This document shows positions 17,581-25,154 of a stretch of 64,000 bases of DNA, piece by piece; the stretch's first letter is position 1; every line of letters starts with the position of its first letter. Under the pieces are notes generated by a model. It worked only from the letters and a program-made list of their open reading frames with translations. It was not told where the DNA came from and did no database searches. The DNA comes from VXYL01 sp965199915 (lineage in GTDB: Bacteria; Pseudomonadota; Gammaproteobacteria; Pseudomonadales; Azotimanducaceae), in assembly GCA_965199915.1 (NCBI GenBank), contig OZ241348.1, positions 3,162,001 to 3,226,000 on the forward strand, read 5' to 3'. The translations under genes were made by a program, and so were the position numbers.

Positions 17581-19263
17581 ATGTCCGTCATCCAATCCCG
17601 GCTCGACACCAAGGGCGAGCAGTTCCAAAAGAACCGTTCCGAGATGCTGGCGAAGCTCGCCTTCTTGGACGAGCTCTACGCCGAAGCCGCCAAGGGCGGT
17701 GGCGAGGAAGCGATGGCGCGGTTGCGCTCGCGCAACAAGATGGCGGTGCGCGAGCGGGTGGCGCATGTGTTGGATCCGGACTCGCCCTTCTTGGAGATCA
17801 GCCCGCTCGCGGCCTGGAACTCCCACTTCAACCTGGGCTCCGGCTTCATCGTCGGCATCGGCGTGATCTCCGGCGTCGAGTGCGTGATTCTGGGCCACGA
17901 CCCCTCCGTGCAGGCGGGGGCGATGAACCACTTCAACTCCAAGAAGCTGATGCGCGGCTTGGAGATCGCCCGCGAGAACCGCATGCCCTATGTGCAGTTC
18001 GTGGAATCCGCGGGGGCGGACTTGCGCGGCGGCGGCGGGCGCGGCGGGCCAAGCCAAGCACCGAGCATCGACGACCGCGAGGCGTACACGAAATACCTTC
18101 TGGAAGGGATGCGCGGCGCCACCGGCCACTTCGCCGAATCCGGGCGCTTGTTCTACGAGATCACCGAGCTCTCGAAGATGCGCATTCCCACCATCTCCGT
18201 GGTGTTCGGCGTCTCCACGGCGGGCGGCGCCTACCAGCCGGGCATGAGCGACTACAACATCTTCGTGCGCAACCAAGCGCGGGTTTCCCTCGGCGGCCCG
18301 CCGCTGGTGAAGATGGCCACCGGCGAAGACGCCGACGGCGAAACGCTAAGCGGCGCCCTGATGCACACCACCAAGTCCGGCCTCGGCGACTACCTGGCCG
18401 AAGACGAACTCGACGGCATCCGCCTGTGCCGGGAAGTGGTGGCGCACCTGAACTGGCGTAAGCAGGGCCCGGGGCCGACGCTGCCTGCCGACCCGCCCGT
18501 GTACGACAGCGAAGAACTGCTCGGCATCCTCGGCGAGGACTTGACCATCCCCTTCGACATGCGGGAGGTGATCGCCCGCACCGTGGACGGCTCGCGTTTC
18601 GAGGAGTTCAAGCCGCTCTACGGCCCGACGCTGGTGTGCGGCTGGACCTCCATCCACGGCTACCCCGTCGGCATCCTCGGCAACAACGGCGTGCTGATGT
18701 CCGAATCCTCGGAGAAGGCGTCCCAGTTCATCCAGCTGTGCAACCAGATCGACGTGCCGCTGTTGTTCCTGCACAACATCACCGGCTACATCGTCGGCAC
18801 GGACTTCGAGCAGCGCGGCATCACCAAGAACGGCTCGAAGATGATCAACGCCGTCTCCAACTCCACGGTGCCGCACATCACCGTGATCGTCGGCGCCTCC
18901 TACGGTGCCGGCAACTACGGCATGAGCGGCCGCGCCTACGGCACCCGCTTCGCCTACACCTGGCCCACCGCCAAGATCGCCGTGATGGGGCCGAAACAGC
19001 AGGCCGGCGTGATGACCATCGTGCAGCGGGCAGCGGCCAAGCGCCGGGGGTTGGAGTTCGACGAGGAAGCCAACGGCGCTCGGGTTGCCCGCATGGAACT
19101 GCAACTCGAAGAGCAGTCGAAGGGACTGTTCGCCACGTCGCGGGTGGCGGATGATGCGATGATCGATCCGCGGGACACCCGGGATTTCATCGGGATTTCA
19201 CTCTCGGCCTGCCACAACAACGTGGTGCAGGGGACGAAGGAGTTTGGAACGTGGCGGATGTGA
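17581..19263 (+). CDS. acyl-CoA carboxylase beta subunit (methylcrotonyl-CoA-type carboxyltransferase)
   Basis: 560-residue biotin-dependent carboxyltransferase moving CO2 from carboxybiotin to an acyl-CoA. Crotonase-fold halves: N-terminal FESAGADLRGGGGRGG-like oxyanion region (about residue 140) and C-terminal ITGYIVGTDFEQRGI, VGASYGAGNYGMSGRAY and GPKQQAGVM (about 400-480). The two-domain fused layout and these motifs match the MccB/AtuF group (leucine or geranyl degradation) better than bacterial AccD. The biotin carboxylase subunit is at 20339-22621, separated by two small genes. ATG at 17581 follows GGAGG; a TTG at 17569 is an alternative. Confidence 0.92.
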   Translation: MSVIQSRLDTKGEQFQKNRSEMLAKLAFLDELYAEAAKGGGEEAMARLRSRNKMAVRERVAHVLDPDSPFLEISPLAAWNSHFNLGSGFIVGIGVISGVECVILGHDPSVQAGAMNHFNSKKLMRGLEIARENRMPYVQFVESAGADLRGGGGRGGPSQAPSIDDREAYTKYLLEGMRGATGHFAESGRLFYEITELSKMRIPTISVVFGVSTAGGAYQPGMSDYNIFVRNQARVSLGGPPLVKMATGEDADGETLSGALMHTTKSGLGDYLAEDELDGIRLCREVVAHLNWRKQGPGPTLPADPPVYDSEELLGILGEDLTIPFDMREVIARTVDGSRFEEFKPLYGPTLVCGWTSIHGYPVGILGNNGVLMSESSEKASQFIQLCNQIDVPLLFLHNITGYIVGTDFEQRGITKNGSKMINAVSNSTVPHITVIVGASYGAGNYGMSGRAYGTRFAYTWPTAKIAVMGPKQQAGVMTIVQRAAAKRRGLEFDEEANGARVARMELQLEEQSKGLFATSRVADDAMIDPRDTRDFIGISLSACHNNVVQGTKEFGTWRM

Positions 19264-19287
19264 AACGCCACCGCTTTGTGGTCGCCG

Positions 19288-19566
19288 GTGTCGTCGTGGA
19301 AGGCGAGACGATGCCCACCGCAGCCGACTTTTCACGAGCGCTTGGCGAGAAAGTTCGAGTCAGCGGCCGCGGCCGGAAGGGACTTGGTGGACATTCGGTC
19401 CGGCGACCTACATGCCGAACTTGGCGGTTACCCTAGCAATAATCATCGGATGCCGACTTGCTGCCAAGTGATGTGGAACGCGAAGGGCCGCCATGACGAG
19501 GTGCTGCAATCACCATGTAGCGGTCGAGGTGCTAACTTGCTGATCCGGTACAGGATTCCCCGATGA
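19288..19566 (+). CDS. small protein with GDLHxxxGGYPxxNHRMPxCC motif
   Basis: About 92 residues; the conserved core is DIRSGDLHAELGGYP followed by NHRMPTCCQVM and a closing GANLLIRYRIPR. I recall the same motif order in short conserved bacterial proteins of unknown function, so the core is probably real coding sequence. The start is uncertain: upstream, another frame carries the natural-looking MPTAADFSRALGEK, suggesting a frameshift near 19330 and a possibly damaged N-terminus. Its stop overlaps the next start (ATGA), which supports translation. It lies between the two carboxylase subunits, unrelated to their chemistry, so it is probably an insertion. Confidence 0.5.
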   Translation: MSSWKARRCPPQPTFHERLARKFESAAAAGRDLVDIRSGDLHAELGGYPSNNHRMPTCCQVMWNAKGRHDEVLQSPCSGRGANLLIRYRIPR

Positions 19567-20225
19567 GATCGATCGTTACATGCACCGCGAGCGTGGCCAC
19601 TTGCTTAGCTGTGGCGCACCGACCCTGCCGCAACTTTACGTTGGCATTATTTGCGATCGCAACAGCATTGGCAGCTACTTCGGTTAGAGCAAGCGACTGG
19701 GCCTATGTGGGGATAGTGGATGAGCTCCATGAGGAAGTCGTCTGTGTAGTGGTGGGGCCGGGGGAGCCATCGGTAGATGATGTCCGCACCCGCGTTGGGT
19801 TTGTTGCCAGATTTGATGAGGTCGAACCAACGTATTCGTTGCATATCGCCGTCAGTGACTTCTACGCCAAGGAGGCGAGATCGGACGTGAGCTATGAACT
19901 TCCCGAGGTCGTCGAACTCCTTAGTGGTCACGTTCAAACGACCTCCACCTCCAAAGTGTGCTCGGGCTCGGATAAATGCGTCGTTGCGCCAGTGCAGGAT
20001 TTGGATGAAGCCGCACCGGATGGCGAACTGCGTGTGCAGCTCGATGCGTTGGTGCAGACGCAGGAGGCCTCCACTTCAAATGGGTGGAAGGGCCGATGGG
20101 AGATTCGTAACGCCGTATTTTCGTGGGATCTGACGCACTGGACATACTCCGCAAGCAAGGAAGCCTGCGCCAAGACGGCAGAACCTGTAGACACGGGGAG
20201 CATCTTCAATGGCTGGTTCGACTAG
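19563..20225 (+). CDS. exported hypothetical protein interrupting the carboxylase operon
   Basis: 220 residues, with a hydrophobic segment (NFTLALFAIATALAATSV) ending at a plausible signal-peptidase site near residue 45; the true start may be internal. The mature part is acidic and beta-rich with a Cys pair (SKVCSGSDKCVV). Codon use is visibly less GC-biased than in neighbouring genes, pointing to transfer. The ATG at 19563 overlaps the stop of the preceding small gene. No family recognised. Confidence 0.6.
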   Translation: MRSIVTCTASVATCLAVAHRPCRNFTLALFAIATALAATSVRASDWAYVGIVDELHEEVVCVVVGPGEPSVDDVRTRVGFVARFDEVEPTYSLHIAVSDFYAKEARSDVSYELPEVVELLSGHVQTTSTSKVCSGSDKCVVAPVQDLDEAAPDGELRVQLDALVQTQEASTSNGWKGRWEIRNAVFSWDLTHWTYSASKEACAKTAEPVDTGSIFNGWFD

Positions 20226-20338
20226 GTGCCGCGGGTGTACCCGTAACAAGGAGTTCCCCTGATGATGGATCTGGAAAACTGTCGTTTAGGCGTTAATGTC
20301 GGCGCAAAACAACGACTACTTCCAAGGCTGGAGTTAAC

Positions 20339-22621
20339 ATGACCGTCAAACCCATTCGCCGTCTGCTCGTCGCCAATCGCGGTGAGATCGCCCGGCGCGT
20401 TATCCGCAGTGCCCACGAGATGGGCATTTCCACGGCGGCGATCTACGCGGACAGCGACGTTGGGGCGCCCTTCGTGCGCGATGCGGACACGGCCATCGCC
20501 TTGAACGGCACCACTTCCGCGCAGACCTATCTGAATCTCGACAAAGTGCTCAGCGCCTGCCATCGCGTGGGTGCCGACGCCGTGCATCCCGGGTACGGCT
20601 TCCTCTCGGAGAACGCGGATTTCGCTCAAGCGGTGATCGACGCGGGGATGCGCTGGGTGGGCCCGTCGCCGGACGCCATACGACAGATGGGCGACAAGCT
20701 GGCGGCCAAGCGTCTGATACGGGAAGCCGACGTGCCAACGCTGCCGGCGCTAGAGTTGAACGGAGCGGGTGCGGCAACCGGACACACCGCTTTGCCGCAC
20801 ATTGACGGTCGTCCGCGAGCGGCGGTGTATCTGATGCGTCCCCCCTATGATCTGGTTCCCAAGTCAGGTTCGATCATCGAGGCCGTGTACAGAACGCTGG
20901 AGGAGGCGGGGGACACAGCTTCCGGTCAGACCATCATCGCCAAGGTGGCCGCTCTTAACGACGGAGCGGGGTTCATTCGCCCCAACGGCAAGCGAATGAC
21001 CGATACGGAAGTGGCGGGCACGCTACGCTGGCTAGTGACCAAGCGGCGCTTGCACGTTCACATCGGTCAGGATTTCCAGGCCGCCGCCAAGGAGATCGGC
21101 TATCCCGTGCTGGTGAAGGCGTCCGCCGGCGGCGGTGGGCGCGGCATGCGGGTGGTAGAATCCCCAGACGAACTCGACGCCGCCATCACCGGCGCCCGTC
21201 GAGAAGCCGGTGCCGCCTTCGGCGACGACACGTTGTTCTTGGAACGCTGGGTGACGGCCGCGCGCCATGTGGAGATTCAGATTCTCGGCGACACACACGG
21301 CAACGTCGTACACCTGTTCGAGCGCGAGTGTTCCATCCAACGGCGCCACCAGAAGATCATAGAGGAAGCACCTTCGCCGGCCGTGGGCCCCGAGCTGCGG
21401 GCGCGAATGGGCGCGGCGGCCGTCTCCGCCGCCAAGCGCATCGGCTACGCCAGCGCTGGCACGGTGGAGTTTCTGCTCGACGGCGACGACTTCTGGTTCC
21501 TCGAAGTGAACACGCGCTTGCAGGTGGAACACCCCGTCACCGAAGAGATCACCGGACTCGACCTGGTGCGCGAGCAACTGCGCATCGCCGAAGGCGAAGA
21601 ACTCGGCTACGGCCAAGACGATCTCGCCATCAACGGCCACGCCATCGAAGCCCGGCTCTACGCCGAAGACCCCACGCGCAACTTCCTGCCTTCCCCGGGC
21701 ACCATTGAGGTCTGGCGTCCCGCGCCCGGCGGCTTGGCCCGTTTCGATTCCGGCGTGGAATCCGGCAGCGAAGTCTCCGTGGAGTTCGACCCGATGATCG
21801 CCAAGGTGATCGCCCACGCCCTCACCCGCCGGGAAGCCTCCGCCAAACTCGCCCGCGCCTTGGAGCAGACCGCGCTGCAAGGCCTGCGCCACAACCGCGA
21901 CTTCCTCGTCGCCGCCCTGCGCGAACCGGCATTTTTGGCCGGCGACACCACCACGGACTTCATCGAACGCATCGATCCGCCACGGCGCAGAGAACTCGAC
22001 GCCCAATCCCTCTCGGACGCCGTGATCGCCGCCACCATGGTCGCCCAAGCCGCCCACCGCGCAAGCGCCAAGGTGCTGGCCGCCTTCCGCAGCGGCTGGC
22101 GCAACTCCCTGATGCCGCCGGAACGCACGAAGTTCCGCCACGGCGACGACGAAATCGCCGTGAGCTACCGCTCCCAACGCGACGGCACCTTCAAGGTGGC
22201 CCTCGGCGAAGACGAACCGCGCACCGTGGCGGTCTTCGGCGTTGAAGGCGGGCAGGTGGATTTGGAAATCGACGGCCGCCGCCTGCAGCTCGCCATCACC
22301 GGCTTGGAAGATCGCTGGCTGATCCACGGCACGGATTTCGACGTGGAACTCACCGAACTCCCCCGCCTGCCGCCGCCAAGCCTGTTGGAGATCAAAGGCG
22401 GCCTCACCGCCCCCATGCCCGGCAACGTCCTGGCCACCCACGTGCAGCAAGGCGACGACGTGTGCGAGGGGCAACTGCTGCTGATCCTAGAAGCGATGAA
22501 GATGCAGCACCGCATCGTCGCCCCGTTCGACGGAAGCGTGAAGGAACTGCATGTGAGCGAAGGCGACCAGGTGGACAACGGGGCGCTGCTGGTGATGTTG
22601 GAAGAGGCCGGCGGCGAGTAG
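20339..22621 (+). CDS. acyl-CoA carboxylase alpha subunit (biotin carboxylase + biotin carrier) with a ~100-codon insertion
   Basis: 760 residues: biotin carboxylase N-domain (LLVANRGEIARRVIRSA, HPGYGFLSENADF), ATP-grasp (SAGGGGRGMRVV, LERWVTAARHVEIQILGD, FLEVNTRLQVEHPVTEEITG), C-domain and a C-terminal biotinyl domain with the biotin-accepting Lys in LEAMKMQH (about residue 720). It should charge the beta subunit at 17581-19263. Unusual: about 100 extra residues lie between VPTLPALELNG and DFQAAAKEIGYPVLVK, at the entrance of the ATP-grasp domain where homologues have a short linker. The insert is in frame and has a 9-bp inverted repeat (20769-20777/20792-20800) at its left edge. ATG follows GGAGTTAAC. 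Activity with the insert is unproven. Confidence 0.93.
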   Translation: MTVKPIRRLLVANRGEIARRVIRSAHEMGISTAAIYADSDVGAPFVRDADTAIALNGTTSAQTYLNLDKVLSACHRVGADAVHPGYGFLSENADFAQAVIDAGMRWVGPSPDAIRQMGDKLAAKRLIREADVPTLPALELNGAGAATGHTALPHIDGRPRAAVYLMRPPYDLVPKSGSIIEAVYRTLEEAGDTASGQTIIAKVAALNDGAGFIRPNGKRMTDTEVAGTLRWLVTKRRLHVHIGQDFQAAAKEIGYPVLVKASAGGGGRGMRVVESPDELDAAITGARREAGAAFGDDTLFLERWVTAARHVEIQILGDTHGNVVHLFERECSIQRRHQKIIEEAPSPAVGPELRARMGAAAVSAAKRIGYASAGTVEFLLDGDDFWFLEVNTRLQVEHPVTEEITGLDLVREQLRIAEGEELGYGQDDLAINGHAIEARLYAEDPTRNFLPSPGTIEVWRPAPGGLARFDSGVESGSEVSVEFDPMIAKVIAHALTRREASAKLARALEQTALQGLRHNRDFLVAALREPAFLAGDTTTDFIERIDPPRRRELDAQSLSDAVIAATMVAQAAHRASAKVLAAFRSGWRNSLMPPERTKFRHGDDEIAVSYRSQRDGTFKVALGEDEPRTVAVFGVEGGQVDLEIDGRRLQLAITGLEDRWLIHGTDFDVELTELPRLPPPSLLEIKGGLTAPMPGNVLATHVQQGDDVCEGQLLLILEAMKMQHRIVAPFDGSVKELHVSEGDQVDNGALLVMLEEAGGE
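20763..21067 (+). other. in-frame insertion inside biotin carboxylase
   Basis: Approximate limits of sequence with no counterpart in ordinary biotin carboxylases. It encodes segments such as GSIIEAVYRTLEEAGDTASG and DTEVAGTLRWLVTKRRLHV, looks like part of a small folded domain, and is a little lower in GC than the flanks. Inverted repeat GTGCGGCAA/TTGCCGCAC marks its left side. Confidence 0.6.
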
Positions 22622-22647
22622 GCGAACAGCAGGGACGGTAGTCGCCC

Positions 22648-22731
22648 ATGCGCTTCTTCAGCACAGCCGGCCCCGTGCGCCTAGACGAGCACTACGCGAT
22701 CCCGCCATTGGATCGTTCGGGGCTCGCATGA
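22648..22731 (+). pseudogene. N-terminal remnant of an AAA-ATPase-like gene
   Basis: A 27-codon frame reading MRFFSTAGPVRLDEHYAIPP then ending. This is the characteristic beginning of a family of accessory AAA-type ATP-binding proteins that open MRFFNTAGPV...HY.IPPLERLD and carry their P-loop soon after. Here it stops before any P-loop, and its TGA overlaps the holB start (ATGA). It looks like the stump of a gene deleted or displaced when the palindromic element arrived at 22747. Confidence 0.5.
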
Positions 22732-23750
22732 CCGAGGATCTTCCAGGCGAGGGGGCGTCTCGTGGCCGAGCCGTCGCCCCTCGCGCACCCCCGCTGAGGG
22801 CTCCGTGGTTGCAGCCCGTACTGGAGCAACTTCGCGCCCGGCGGGAGCGCTTGCCCCACGCCCTGCTCATTGAGGGGCCGCGCGGCTGGGGCACGGACCG
22901 CGTCGCCAACGCGCTGGCGTTGGATCTCATGGACTTGGTGCCCGCGGCGAACAAGACGGCAAGCGAGGTCGCGCATCCGGACCTGCGCTGGATCGCACCT
23001 GAGAAGAATGTCATCAAAGTCGATGCGGTTCGGCGCGCCATCGACTTCCTCGTGCAGACGCCGCAACTGGCGGGGCGCAAGATCGCCGTCATCCAAGACG
23101 CGGACAAGATGAACTTGAACGCCGCCAACGCGCTGCTGAAAACGCTCGAGGAACCGCCCGCGGAGAGCTTTCTCGCCCTGTCCACGGGCAACCCGGGGCG
23201 GCTTCTTCCCACCGTGCGCAGCCGCTGCCAACGGTTCGCCATCCGCCCGGTCGCCAACGACGCCTTGCTGGAATGGCTGCTCGCGCAAGGCGTGGCGGCG
23301 GACGCCGGCGCCTATTTCGCCGTGGAATACGGCGGCGCCCCCTTTGCCGTGCTGGAGGCCGTCAACAGCGAACAAACGCCGCTTTGGCCGGCGTTGGAGG
23401 CGGCGGCTGGCGCACCGGCCGCGGCCAAGCGATTCGTCGACTCGCACCGCGATGCGGACTTGGCGGATCTCGTTGGCCGTTGGCTGCGCATCGTGTGCTG
23501 GCTTCTGCGCCGGCTGGCCGGGCGCGACACGACGGCAGCGCTCCACTTCGCGGACGACTTGGCGACGACGCGGCGCATCGCCCTGTTGAACACCAGCTTG
23601 AGCCGCCCCATGCAATTGCAACGCCTAGTGTCGCTTTGGGTGCGCCTTTGGCCGCTCTTTCGGCTGGCCGGGCCGCCGCGCTTGCAAGAGAGCCCTCAGC
23701 GGGGGAGCGCGAGGGGCGACGGCTCGGCCACGAGACGCCCCCTCGCATGA
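22728..23750 (+). CDS. holB: DNA polymerase III delta-prime subunit
   Basis: Clamp-loader subunit of the replicative polymerase, 340 residues. Recognisable from about residue 25: LPHALLIEGPRGWGTDRVAN (degenerate P-loop), KVDAVRRAIDFLVQTPQLAG, VIQDADKMNLNAANALLKTL and LEEPPAESFLALST, with the SRC-like RSRCQRFAI. The zinc-module cysteines found in many homologues are absent. The first ~25 codons (after MTEDLPGEG) and the last ~17 codons including the stop are encoded by two inverted copies of a palindromic element, so both ends of this essential protein are element-derived. The neighbour pilZ at 23807 (opposite strand) is a usual holB companion, but normally co-directional. Confidence 0.9.
   Translation: MTEDLPGEGASRGRAVAPRAPPLRAPWLQPVLEQLRARRERLPHALLIEGPRGWGTDRVANALALDLMDLVPAANKTASEVAHPDLRWIAPEKNVIKVDAVRRAIDFLVQTPQLAGRKIAVIQDADKMNLNAANALLKTLEEPPAESFLALSTGNPGRLLPTVRSRCQRFAIRPVANDALLEWLLAQGVAADAGAYFAVEYGGAPFAVLEAVNSEQTPLWPALEAAAGAPAAAKRFVDSHRDADLADLVGRWLRIVCWLLRRLAGRDTTAALHFADDLATTRRIALLNTSLSRPMQLQRLVSLWVRLWPLFRLAGPPRLQESPQRGSARGDGSATRRPLA
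22747..22803 (-). repeat. palindromic element, long form (57 bp), within the start of holB
   Basis: Runs from GCGAGGGGGCG to GCTGAGGGCTC. Its reverse complement differs at one of 57 positions from the copy at 23690-23746. It is translated in frame as part of the HolB N-terminus (GASRGRAVAPRAPPLRAP region). Confidence 0.9.
23690..23746 (+). repeat. palindromic element, long form (57 bp), at the end of holB
   Basis: Runs from GAGCCCTCAGC to CCCCCTCGC. Compared with the short form it has extra sequence (GACGGCTCGGCCACGAGAC) in the centre of the palindrome. It encodes the C-terminal residues ESPQRGSARGDGSATRRPLA of HolB; the TGA follows immediately. Confidence 0.9.
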
Positions 23751-23789
23751 GAGCCCTCAGCGGGGGTGCGCGAGGGGCTTGCCCCTCGC
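23751..23789 (+). repeat. palindromic element, short form (39 bp), between holB and pilZ
   Basis: GAGCCCTCAGC...GCGAGGGGC-TT-GCCCCTCGC, directly following the long copy in tandem and followed by ATGAAAAAAAG. It occupies the convergent gap between holB and pilZ and can form a strong hairpin, but has no T-run downstream in either direction. Confidence 0.9.
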
Positions 23790-23806
23790 ATGAAAAAAAG
23801 CCCCGC

Positions 23807-24157
23807 TTACAGGGTGTAGGTCTCGCTCTCGTCGAACTCCAAGGCGGCGGCCGCCAGAATGTCGTCAATGCGTTTGCGCGCCACGTCGTCGCGGTCGTCA
23901 AAGCGCACGCCGATGCCCGGCACCTTGCCGCCACGCGCGCCTTCCGGCGTGATCCAAACCACGCGGCCGGCCACCGGAATGCGATTCGGGTCGCCCGGCA
24001 AGCCGAGCAACAAGAACACCTCGTCGCCAAGCGCGTGGTGGGGCGTGGTGGGGACGAAAATCCCGCCACCGCTGACGAACGGCATGTAGGCGGCATGCAG
24101 CACGGCCACGTCGTCCATGGTGACGGAGAGCATGTTGGCGTTTTCGGCACTGGGCAT
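23807..24157 (-). CDS. pilZ: PilZ domain protein, type IV pilus assembly type
   Basis: 116-residue PilZ-fold protein: MLSVTMDDVAVLHAAYMPF, GGGIFVPTTPHHALGDEVFL, VAGRVVWITPEG and GIGVRFDD. This is the short gammaproteobacterial PilZ that acts in type IV pilus biogenesis and usually lacks the RxxxR and DxSxxG c-di-GMP-binding motifs; the RxxxR motif is indeed missing here. In gammaproteobacteria it follows holB in the same direction; here it faces holB, with element copies in between, which suggests a local inversion. ATG at 24157 follows CGGAGACACC. Confidence 0.85.
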   Translation of the reverse strand: MPSAENANMLSVTMDDVAVLHAAYMPFVSGGGIFVPTTPHHALGDEVFLLLGLPGDPNRIPVAGRVVWITPEGARGGKVPGIGVRFDDRDDVARKRIDDILAAAALEFDESETYTL

Positions 24158-24345
24158 GGCGGTGTCTCCGTGAAAGCTGGAACGGGAGCAGCAGACCACA
24201 AACGGCGCCCAACGCGTGTGCGAGAAAAACCCGCCGCGCCGGCAGACATCGCCGCAATGTCGCCTCGCGCATGCCCTGCGGCGCGTCCCCGGCGAAGCGG
24301 TACACTCGCACGCTTACGCAGCGGATGGTGGGCGAGAAGCGGAAA

Positions 24346-25143
24346 ATGCGGCTAGGCGCGCTAAGTGCGGGAATCGCGATCACCGCGTTGGCCGGCTGCT
24401 ACACAGGCGAAGGTTCGGGCGCGGTGGCGGTCGAGACGTATGCCGTGCGCGACTTCACCGAGGTCGCCTTCACCGGCGCGGGACGCTTGGTCGTGTCCGA
24501 GGGCGGCTACGCGGTGTCCGCATCGGCGGACGACAACGTGTTGCCGTCGCTGCGGGTGTCCGTGTACGACGACGTGCTCGTGCTTGGACGCGAGGTGGAC
24601 TGGGTGGACGGCGTGCGCCCCACGGTGCCCATCGAGTTCCGCGTCACCCTGCCCGCCCTGCGCGCCGTGCGCGTCGCGGGAAGCGGCACGGCGGCGCTGG
24701 GCGATGTGACCAGCGACGGCCTGTCCTTGCGCGTGTCCGGTTCCGGGGCCATCCGCGCCGGCAGCCTGCGCGTGGCGGCGGCGGAAATCGGCGTCGGTGG
24801 TTCCGGCGGCATCCAGGTGTCACGCCTGCTGGCGGACGTCCTGCGCTGCGAGGTGTCCGGTTCCGGCAACGTCAGCGTCGCCGGCGAAGTGCGGGAAGCG
24901 GCTATCGAGATCAACGGGTCCGGGCTGTATCGCGGCAGCGAGCTCCGTGCGCAAGCGGCGGACGTGAGGGTGCAGGGAAACGGCCAGGCGTTTGTGTGGC
25001 CGGAGCGGGAGCTGGCGGCGTCCATCACCGGCAACGGGCGCGTCACCTACCGCGGAACGCCGGTGGTGAAGACCTCCGTCCAAGGGAACGGGAAAGTGCT
25101 GCAGTGGAAGCCCTCGGCCGCACCACCCGCCGAGGCGCCATAA
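24346..25143 (+). CDS. lipoprotein with head-GIN (DUF2807) auto-transporter-like beta domain
   Basis: 265 residues. A short signal peptide ends in the lipobox ALAGC, so the mature protein starts with a lipidated Cys. The body consists of repeated beta turns with GSG motifs (VAGSGTAALGDV, SGSGAIRAGSLRV, GGSGGIQVS, SGSGNVSVAG, QGNGQAFVW), typical of the DUF2807 head-GIN beta-helix found in envelope proteins of many bacteria; function unknown. ATG at 24346 gives the most compact signal peptide; an ATG at 24325 is also in frame. Confidence 0.82.
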   Translation: MRLGALSAGIAITALAGCYTGEGSGAVAVETYAVRDFTEVAFTGAGRLVVSEGGYAVSASADDNVLPSLRVSVYDDVLVLGREVDWVDGVRPTVPIEFRVTLPALRAVRVAGSGTAALGDVTSDGLSLRVSGSGAIRAGSLRVAAAEIGVGGSGGIQVSRLLADVLRCEVSGSGNVSVAGEVREAAIEINGSGLYRGSELRAQAADVRVQGNGQAFVWPERELAASITGNGRVTYRGTPVVKTSVQGNGKVLQWKPSAAPPAEAP

Positions 25144-25154
25144 GCGCGGAGCGA

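Noticed and set aside
20763..21067. Intein in biotin carboxylase
   Set aside because: Too short (about 100 codons) and no Cys/Ser at the start or His-Asn at the end of the insert.
23751..23800. Intrinsic terminator after holB
   Set aside because: The strong hairpin is followed by ATGAAAAAAAG, not by a T-run; in the opposite direction the T-run precedes the hairpin. It is the palindromic element.
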